Below, one piece after another: positions 57,111-64,000 of a DNA stretch of 64,000 bases. Both the position numbers and the translations under genes were made by a program. Position 1 is the first letter of the stretch; every line of letters starts with the position of its first letter. This DNA is from Mantis religiosa (taxonomy: Eukaryota; Arthropoda; Insecta; Mantodea; Mantidae), in the NCBI GenBank assembly GCA_030765055.1, contig JAUKNK010000320.1:6743501-6807500 (forward strand), read 5' to 3'. Below the pieces are notes generated by a model. That model was not told where the DNA came from and searched no databases. It was given only the letters and a program-made list of their open reading frames with translations.

Positions 57111-57758
57111 TTATCCCACACCAGAGAGTCAGCTCTTGTGTAATACCTTGCATTTTCATAAAATATAAAGAATTTGAAGATTATTTCAAAATTGAAGCAA
57201 TTTTTATCAAGGTTATATTTAAAATAATAATACCTCCTTATAAAGCATCGTTTGCTAGAAGGAAATATCGTGAAAGCTTTCTAAGGTATCTTTATTGATG
57301 CTCAATGCATGTTATTTCAAGCACATTTCAAGTATTGAACATTCTCATTTTGACTACAAATGTAGCCTTGTAGAAAGACTACTTTTCTGAACATACTACA
57401 AGAGCCCAACGAAAGCAAAATAATATACCAATACTTCTCAGTTGTACACGTTGTATGGTGTTGTGAACAGAACTGGGATATGATGGAATAGCCCACTGAT
57501 ACTGGAATTATAGATAGATAGGAATTATACTTTTATAAAGAAATGTTAGATACATAGGTAAATAATCTCTATAAATAATTTCTATGTGTTTATATCGATG
57601 CATATTGTAATAAAGTTCAGTTAGAAGCATTGGTTGGGGAATGTTATATTTTGTCAGAGGATGGGAGTCATCAGCGTTGCAGTTTATGCGGCTGGTTTCA
57701 GGCTATTAGTTGGGCAGTGTAGCGAATGAAACCATTAATTCAAGGTATATAGGGTGTG
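57111..57758. other. Unannotated spacer
   Basis: No recognised gene or repeat. Confidence 0.4.
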
Positions 57759-58275
57759 TACCGAGCGGGATAGCCCAGGCGGTTTCGTCTCTGGCCCGCA
57801 TTCGGGAGCCCCGGGTTCGATTCCCGTGGCCGACCTACCTGATTCATGGGTTTTCCCTCCGGGATTTTCCCGGGTCGCCAGGGTAGGTTAGTTACATCCC
57901 CCGAATTTCCTGTCCCTCCATTTCATCTGCATTATCATTTCATATCATCTTTCACCTGTTGGTTTCTTTCAGGTTAGAAGTGTGGTGGGTGTCTCGGCGT
58001 TGCATGGCAGGATGATATGCTCTAAGTGAACCAATTCCTCCTCCGGTAGGTTGCCAATCTCCGAACCTAGGTCTCGTGGTGGGACAGTTTCCCAACCACA
58101 GCAGGGTGGGATGTCCGTTGTCCGTGCCTCCGGTTAAGTTTCCAATGTAGGGATGCTGCCCTCTGCACTGTCGTGACTCTTTGAGACGACCACCCTGTGT
58201 CTCCTCTCACCTCATCCTTCCTCCCGGGGATGCCATACTTGGGGGCATAGCTACAATGAACCAAGTATGGTTTCC
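57759..58275 (+). mobile_element. SINE family B, copy 3, cleanest
   Basis: tRNA-like head with A box GGGATAGCCCAGGCGGTTTC and B box GGTTCGATTCCC. Then CCGACCTACCTGATTCATGG, TCCGGGATTTTCCCGGGTCG, TACATCCCCCGAATTTCCTG, TCTCGGCGTTGCATGGCAGG, CTCGTGGTGGGACAGTTTCC and CTCACCTCATCCTTCCTCCC. About 515 bp, with an unusually long body for a SINE. It serves as reference for family B. Confidence 0.85.
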
Positions 58276-58799
58276 GTGCCGAGTCACCTCAAAACTAATC
58301 CAGTTATCCAGTTATACTTAGTCTGCAGATGCGAGAGTACAGTTGCTAAACACGTTGACAAGATCGATAAACTAGGAAAGGCTCTGAAATTGTTTGAATT
58401 TAGTGAGTGCAGAGGAACAGTAGGTAAGGAAATGTGGATTTAGCATTAGAGCATTATGTAGGAGCTTTGATTGGTGTGATGATTTTAAGAGGGACTTATG
58501 TTAATAAAAGAGCGTAGGTGTATTATTAAATTGGCCTCTTTTCTGAACTTTTTATATCCTTACAGAAATGTTTCCGTAGTGGACTCTTTGCAGCCCAAGC
58601 GCTTGAAGACACTAATCGCGTTTTATAGATATATCAGTAAAATATGCATATGTAGCTTAGCACTTTGGCAATGCGCGACAACGTACATGTTGGTTTATTA
58701 TTTTTTAAGAGCACATTTTGAATACATCCAAAGTTCATTATAATATACAATTCGGCTAAGACGGTATTTGTTCCGAAACCGAGAAATTCACAGCTGATC
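58276..58799. other. Unannotated spacer
   Basis: No recognised gene or repeat. Confidence 0.4.
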
Positions 58800-59115
58800 C
58801 TTTTACCTCTTTATAGGTCTTCTTCTGCTTGGAGTTTGTATTCATAAAGTTTTTTAGGGGTACGGCTTTTCTTCATGTGTGTCCATATACTAATGACATT
58901 TATTTTATACTGATCTATCTTCCGCAGAATTTCTTCAATATCTAACTGTTCTCGGATTTCCTGATTTATTTTTGATGTTACCAATGGTCTTAACATCTCA
59001 TTTCTGCTACTTCAATTCTTTTTGTCAAAATAGTTGTTAATATCCAGGTTTCTGCGTAAAATAAGACGCACGGCCAACACTGTAAGATTTAAGGACCGTC
59101 TCCTGCCTTACTTTT
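58800..59115 (-). pseudogene. LINE reverse-transcriptase C-terminal fragment
   Basis: Minus strand: FYAETWILTTILTKRIEVAE (59066-59005), then LRPLVTSKINQEIREQLDIE and HMKKSRTPKKLYEYKLQAEE (58996-58811). This is the segment after the polymerase core in the same general LINE type as the one at 61.5-64 kb (YGSETW..., R...E..I..EL.I, H..RM...R.P...Y.Y). It stops sharply at the TTAA of the adjoining piggyBac element, as expected if that element inserted into it. Confidence 0.7.
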
Positions 59116-59119
59116 TTAA

Positions 59120-60438
59120 CCCTTGCTTGATGTCTGGGGTGTTTATAGACCCCAAGGCTGTTTCTTACTACGCAGAAATCTTTTTAATGTGGATGTAGGC
59201 TTCTCATCTTCCAGATATGTTTTTTGTGTACTTTTTATTATAAATGGTCAAAATATTTACGGCAATATGACGGTCGGTAGCACAGAATTTTGAACCTTTT
59301 GTAACAGGGTCCGAAAATACCCCAGATATACAATATGTAATTTTCCATGTTGTATTACAAATTTACTAGAATAATTAAAATTTGGCAACAATACACCTTC
59401 TGAACCTTCATTTGTATGTCCATTGTTACAAATTCGTAGACAATACATACACATGCACTGTTGTGAGACATTATTATAAAATACAAACACAGTTAGCAAT
59501 TGCGTTTTGTGGAAGCTAGACGCGAAACAATAAAAATCCTGAAGTGATAATGATCTACAACTAAAGAAAGTCAGGTGTTGATAGGAAATAGTATAAGATA
59601 GGACTGATAAGATGACCAGGCATTATTCGGTGAAACATGGAACAAGAAGGTAGGCACTTGTTCTATTGATATATTTGACCTTAGCATGCGTCAATGCTTA
59701 CGTCCTGTACTGTAAATTTTTACATTATATGAGAGGTAAACATGCTAAAGAGAATTCCTCTCAGTACTAGGAAAAAGGGCTAGTCAGACCTCAAATTGAG
59801 AGACGAATGCTTTCCCCACAGTGCAGAACACAACGCTTCGTTCAGCAATAACTGAAGCTGTTTTCAAGGATCTTCTAAATGGCAACCAGCAGGACCAAGA
59901 TGCATATGTTCCAAATCTGAAACGAAAAAGATGTGGTTGCTGCCCAAGGTCAATGAACAAGAAAGTGAAGAAATAGTAACGAGTGCCACACATTTATCTG
60001 AAAAAAAAAAAAAAAACATTCAAGAGTAAAAGTGTTCTGTAATGAGTGTTTATCATTTCAAGTGGAGAATGAATAGAAGCTTATTTATAATAGGATTTTT
60101 ATAAGTGACAATGTAACATAATAATAAAAAATTACATTATTGTATATAGTGTGAGGTAAATGAACACTTTGTGTTAAAAAATAAATCTATAAAACTAAAA
60201 CAAACAAACAAACACACACACACACATATACATATATATCATATTTTCAGATATGGCTAGTACATAACTTATACAATGGAGTTTTAATTTAAAAGACGTG
60301 TCTTGGTCTCGAAATAAAGTCATTATTTTTGTGGAAATATTTTACATTTTAACGCCACATAGTACTTAGAATCACTTTTGGGTGAAAAGAAAACCCCAGA
60401 TGTACAATGTTTTTCCACAACTGATACCATGCGAGGGG
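59120..60438 (+). mobile_element. piggyBac-like element with internal deletion
   Basis: Bounded by TTAA on both sides (59116-59119 and 60439-60442), the obligate piggyBac target. The left end is CCCTTGCTTGATGTCTGGGG; the right end read inward is CCCCTCGCATGGTATCAGTT, with a related subterminal block, ATGTCTGGGGTGTTT on the left and ACATCTGGGGTTTTC on the right. The C-terminus of a piggyBac transposase lies inside in the expected direction. At 1319 bp it is too short for a ~600-residue transposase, so most of the gene has been deleted. The A16 run at 60001-60016 lies within it. Confidence 0.8.
59606..60000 (+). pseudogene. piggyBac transposase C-terminus remnant
   Basis: The plus strand reads DKMTRHYSVKHGTRR, a stop where Trp is expected, then ALVLLIYLTLACVNAYVLYC. 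After frame changes come LVRPQIERRMLSPQ (59782-59825) and NLKRKRCGCCPRSMNKKVKK (59908-59970). The last is the start of the Cys-rich zinc-binding tail of piggyBac transposases. The catalytic core is gone. Confidence 0.8.
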
Positions 60439-60442
60439 TTAA

Positions 60443-60713
60443 ACTGTTTTCTTTTTATTGTACCCACCATTTTTTCAAGCAACCAAGAAAATTAAAGAGG
60501 GAGTTGAATTAAAATTACTTCCCAGTTACGAATTTAGCTCTAACATGCTCTTATCTACCAAATACCATGACTTTAGTTTCTTTACAGAGATCTTTAAATT
60601 ATAAGATTTTGCCACTTCATGCAACATCGAGACAGCCCTTCGTAAGTTGTCCTTCGGCTTCTAGCCGAAACGACAACCTCACGGTCGCAGGGAAAGGAGG
60701 GTGCTAAAACAAG
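60443..60713. other. Unannotated spacer
   Basis: No recognised gene between the piggyBac end and the CTT tract. Confidence 0.4.
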
Positions 60714-61458
60714 TCTTCTTCTTCTTCTTCTTCTTCTTCCTTCTTCTTCTTCTTCTTCTTCTTCTTCTTCTTCTTCTTCTCTTCTTTTCTCTTCTTCTTC
60801 TTCTTCTTCTTCTTCTTCTTCTTCTTCTTCTTCTTCTTCTTCTTCTTCTTCTTCTTCTTTCTTGGAGGAGGAGGAGGAGCTGAGTTCTTCTTCTTCTCTT
60901 CTTCTCTTCTTCTTCTTCTTTCTTCTTCTTCTTCTTCTTCTTCTAGGAGGAGGAGGAGGAGGGAGGGAGGAGGAGGAGGAGGACGGAGTGGAGGAGGCTT
61001 AGGAGGAGGCTTTCTTCTTCTTCTTCTTCTTCTTCTTCTTCTTCTTCTTCTTCTTCTTCTTCTTCTTTTCTTCTTCTTCTTCTTCTTCTTCTTTCTTCTT
61101 CTTCTTCTTCTTCTTCTTCTTCTTCTTCTTCTTCTTCTTCTTCTTCTTCTTCTTCTTCTCTCTTCTTATTCTTCTTCTTCTTCTTCTTCTTCTTCTTCTT
61201 CTTCTTCTTCTTCTTCTTCTTCTTCTTCTTCTTCTTCTTCTTCTTCTTCTTCTTCTTCTTCTTCTTCTTCTTCTTCTTTCTTCTTCTTCTTCTTCTTCTT
61301 CTTCTTCTTCTTCTTCTTCTTCTTCTTCTTCTTCTTCTTCTTCTTCTTCTTCTTCTTCTTCTTCTTCTTCTTTTCTTCTTCTTCTTCTTCTTCTCTTCTT
61401 CTTCTTCTTCTTCTTCTTCTTCTTCTTCTTCTTCTTCTTCTTCTTCTTCTTCTTCTTC
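60714..61458. repeat. Giant (CTT)n/(GAA)n tract with GGA blocks
   Basis: About 745 bp of CTT on the plus strand, with occasional one-base slips. It is interrupted by GGA-repeat islands at about 60861-60886 and 60943-61014, where the purine-rich strand switches. It is the direct continuation of the minus-strand LINE 3' end. Long Lys-, Arg-, Glu- and Leu-rich frames across it are artefacts, with the exception noted for the LINE's own frame. Confidence 0.97.
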
Positions 61459-61781
61459 ACTCCATGGTTTGGGCATATCGCTCGTTCCGGCTTCATAGAT
61501 CTCTCCAGCGTTCCCTGGGTCGTCCTCTTTCGTCCTCTGTCTCTTCTTCCTTTTGCATTATAGTTTAGTACTGCATTTGGATATCTTCCATCCTCCATTC
61601 TTAATATATGTTCATGCCATTGTTGCCTTCGTTCTGATATTTTGTCATGGATTGGTTGGATTTCTAATTCCTTTCTAATATCCTCATTTCTTATTTTGTC
61701 CAATATTGTACAACCTTTAACACTTCTTAAAAAATTCATTTCTGCAGTCTGTATTTTATTTAAATCCTTTTGTGTTGGCAC
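61456..61781 (-). pseudogene. LINE post-RT domain running into poly-Glu tail
   Basis: Continues from YGSET through a TAG where Trp is expected, then PTQKDLNKIQTAEMNFLRSV, IRKELEIQPIHDKISERRQQ, WHEHILRMEDGRYPNAVLNY and KGRRDRGR. Two one-base frame changes later the text reads ERWRDL and EAGTSDMPKPWSEEEEEE. If those are repaired by eye, the reading frame enters the GAA array as glutamate codons. The original ORF may therefore have ended within its own tail. Confidence 0.7.
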
Positions 61782-62600
61782 CTAGGTTTCGCTTCCATAT
61801 AGTAAAGTTGGAATAGCCATTACCTTATACATTTTCATTTTTGTATCCTTTCTCACTCTGTTTTTAAAAGTTCTTTGGATTGTCCTACAAATTTCTCGAA
61901 ATTTGTTTACTTTCTCTTCTATATCAGCATTGTTTCTAAAACTTATGTTGCATCCTAAATATTTAAAATTCGATATTTGTTCTAAAATCTTATTTCCTAA
62001 AGCAATATTTGATCTTACGTTATAATTTTCTTTAAAGGTCATAATTTTTGTTTTTTCTTCTGATATTTTAAAATTATACTTTTGTAATATATTATTTAGA
62101 ATATACATTGATTTTTTCAGTTGATTTTCATTACGATGAATCAATATTTGGTATTCCGCAAACAGCAGGGTATTATTAAATATTTTCTTTTATTTTGATT
62201 CCTGGGTCTACTAAAATCTTCCATTTATTTAGAATATATGTATATACTAAAAGTGTAGCTGATAAGCTACAGCCTTGTCTTAGTCCAGTATTGGCTGAAA
62301 TTTGTTTTGTTAACCTATCCCCAGTATCAATTCTTATAGTTGTATTTGTGTATATGTCTTTTATTGCATTAATAATATGTAGTGGGTAACCCTTACTTTC
62401 TAATATTTGCCAGTTTTGATCTATTTATTCTATCAGAAGCCTTTTAGAGGTCAATTAATGAGATATGTATTTCCAAATTCTTTTCCCTTCGTTGTTCAAT
62501 TATTTGATTAAGGACAAATACGTTATCTGTACAGGATCGGCATTTGCGGAATCCACTCTGCTCTTCTCCTATAAGGCGTTCTGTAATAGTTTTTCAGTCT
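61782..62600 (-). pseudogene. LINE reverse transcriptase core, inactive
   Basis: Minus-strand blocks: LIGEEQSGFRKCRSCTDNVF and VLNQIIEQRREKN (62570-62480), LIDLxKASDRI with one stop, NTTIRIDTGDRLTKQ and TGLRQGCSLSATL (62340-62260). Then LLFAEYQILIHRNE (about 62165-62130), where the family has FADD, so the metal-binding Asp pair is Glu-Tyr. The frame then stays open to YGSET at 61784. Two stops interrupt the part between RQGCSL and FAEY. Confidence 0.85.
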
Positions 62601-63433
62601 ATTATTTATTATTTTAGTATATATTTTGTAACTTGTGTCAATTAAACTTATCACTCTATAATTTCCACAGTTTTTGCTATCTCCTTTTTTTGAATATATT
62701 GTTAAGTAAAGCTATTGACTATGATTCAGGTATTTTACATTTTTGCCAACAATTACTAATTAAATGTAGTGTTCTTAATTTGCGCATTATCCCACTGTAT
62801 TTTATAAGTTATCCATTTATTCCATCTATTCCTGGTTCCTTTCGATTTCTAATAGTGTTCAATACAACGTCTAATTCTGCAAGGGTTATTGGGTCTACTT
62901 CTTGTTGCTTTGCTTCTTCTTTGAGTTTTCTTGTAAATCATTTTCTGCATTACTAAAATACAGGTTAGTGTAGTGCTCTATACATTTATCTTCAGATAAT
63001 TATATTTAATCTTGCTAAATCTTTTTCTTCTATATTTAAATGCTTAATTAATTAATTTATATCCTAATGTTTGTCTCCCATGTATGTCATGCTCTACCTC
63101 ACTTATAAATTTATTCCATGATTCTTCATGTGCTTGTCTTGTCATTCTTTTAGCTACTTTTCCTTTCTCCTTGTATGTCTCATATTCTTGATTTGTTTTC
63201 ATCTGTAAATATGTTCTATAGGCTTGATTCTTATTTTGTATTGCGTTCTTAATTTCTGTATTCCAAATTCTTAGACGTCTCTATTTCTTAATTTCCTCTT
63301 TTTCCCAAGTACTTCACTTGTTATTTTATTAATTATTTTTTATATATTTTCCCATTCCAAATTGATATCTTCCTCTGTTGGCAATTCTAAAATATTTCTT
63401 ACCATCCTACTTTCATATAGTGTTCTTATGCTT

Positions 63434-64000
63434 TCACCTTGAAATAGAGGACTTCATACACTTCCTCATTTTTGTTTCTGATTCATTTTCAATTTTTTTC
63501 CTCCTTGCTAGCATTTTTATTTTAGATATTACTAAATAGTGGTCTGAATATACATAGCTGCCTCGGTGAACTGTTACATCTTGAACCTGTGAACATAAAT
63601 TCTCGTTGACTATTGTGTAGTCTATCAATGACATATATCCTCGACTACTCCATGTATATTTGTGAATGTCTTTTTCTCGAAAGAATGTATTTGTGATTTT
63701 TAATTCATTATACGTGGCGAACTCCCTTAATATTTCGCCATTTTCATTCACAGTGCTCTCCCCATTATTTTCAATCACATTTGGTATGGGAATATTGCCT
63801 ACTCTTGCATTCAAGTCTCCACTGAGTATAAAATGGTCACTTTTAATGTATTTGTCCATAATAGATTGCAATTTCGTATAGAATGCTTTAGTTTCTTCTT
63901 TTCTTCCTTCTTCAGGTGCATATACAGCTATTATTGTCATATGTCCTCTTTCTATCTTGAATTCTGCTGTGGCAATACGTTCCTCTACATAAGAATAACT
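63434..64000 (-). CDS. LINE endonuclease domain, open and incomplete at the window edge
   Basis: The frame is open from the window edge to 63434 (188 codons): VEERIATAEFKIERGHM, TIIAVYAPEEGRKEE, LSGDLNARVG, TFFREKDIHKYTWSSRGYMS, LIDYTIV and SDHYLVISKIK. These are the conserved AP-endonuclease blocks of LINEs (GD-N catalytic Asp/Asn, W-x8-ID, SDH at the end). The domain cuts target DNA to prime reverse transcription. It is intact where visible, but the downstream part of the same polyprotein is broken. Confidence 0.8.
   Translation of the reverse strand, partial: SYSYVEERIATAEFKIERGHMTIIAVYAPEEGRKEETKAFYTKLQSIMDKYIKSDHFILSGDLNARVGNIPIPNVIENNGESTVNENGEILREFATYNELKITNTFFREKDIHKYTWSSRGYMSLIDYTIVNENLCSQVQDVTVHRGSYVYSDHYLVISKIKMLARRKKIENESETKMRKCMKSSISR

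Larger units (their letters stand above)
61459..64000 (-). mobile_element. APE-type LINE, nearly full 3' three quarters, 5' end beyond window
   Basis: Minus-strand order from the window edge: apurinic-like endonuclease (64000-63434), a decayed linker (63430-62600), reverse transcriptase motifs (62600-62145), the post-RT domain (62144-61500) and a (GAA)n tail. No A-rich poly-A tail is present; a triplet array serves as the 3' end, as in some LINE clades. The order and text suggest an RTE-like or related clade, which I cannot fix without a tree. Stops and changed catalytic residues show that this copy is inactive. Confidence 0.85.

Noticed and set aside
60943..61476. Frames rich in Glu, Lys and Arg that look like nuclear acidic/basic proteins
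   Set aside because: They arise from the GAA/CTT tract; frame-to-frame switches follow single-base slips. Only the junction with the LINE C-terminus is meaningful.

Overview
The window looks like intergenic DNA from a large, AT-rich, repeat-laden arthropod genome. An insect is most likely: it carries mariner, piggyBac, hAT-like and Penelope-like remnants, APE-type LINEs, a solo LTR with an arthropod-style TATA/TCAGT core promoter, and abundant tRNA-derived SINEs. The size and variety of the load suggest a polyneopteran such as a cockroach, termite or stick insect, but that is inference. I recognise no host protein-coding gene, rRNA or functional tRNA. Nearly every recognisable protein fragment belongs to a transposable element, and almost all are broken. 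The one non-transposon-like protein fragment, at 19.5-20.2 kb, belongs to a multicopy arthropod family of unknown function and is also a pseudogene.

Layout. 0.65-1.95 kb: complete but dead mariner with TA target duplications. 3.06-3.40 kb: tRNA-derived SINE. 3.8-4.9 kb: first of four copies of a ~0.9-1.16 kb TIR element (others at 16.9, 20.4 and 47.1 kb), interrupted by an expanded ATT array. 6.1 and 7.3 kb: copies of the commonest SINE family (called A here). 9.29-9.94 kb: solo LTR with 4-bp target duplication. 11.9-12.6 and 14.3-14.85 kb: tandem and inverted copies of a ~300-bp unit carrying a tRNA-like module, found again at 33.4 and 43.8 kb. 14.1 and 53.6-54.2 kb: GIY-YIG ends of a Penelope-like element. 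26.6-27.0 kb: hAT-like remnant. 27.3-28.0 kb: long SINE (family B). 28.43-28.97 kb: very long ATT array. 29.8-31.0 kb: 3' end of a LINE with an open 346-codon frame. 32.3-33.2 kb: jockey-like LINE 3' end, A-rich tracts and a TAG array. 37.0-38.0 kb: second mariner. 39.1-40.0 kb: nine-unit, 103-bp minisatellite. 42.3-45.5 kb: a nest of CA/poly-A tracts, a DDE element with TIRs, a mariner split by inversion and SINE pieces. 51.2-52.25 kb: third mariner. 54.4-55.5 and 57.8-58.3 kb: family B SINEs. 58.8-60.44 kb: LINE fragment beside a deleted piggyBac element bounded by TTAA. 60.7-61.46 kb: giant CTT/GAA tract, which is the 3' tail of a LINE running on the minus strand to the end of the window.

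These elements do not form a pathway. Most are non-autonomous or dead copies that would have depended on proteins encoded elsewhere: SINEs on LINE reverse transcriptase, the TIR elements on a full-length transposase. The least explained structures are (i) the tRNA-like tandem/foldback unit, (ii) the TIR element that may retain the first codons of a transposase, and (iii) the LINE whose reading frame appears to run into its own GAA tail as poly-glutamate.
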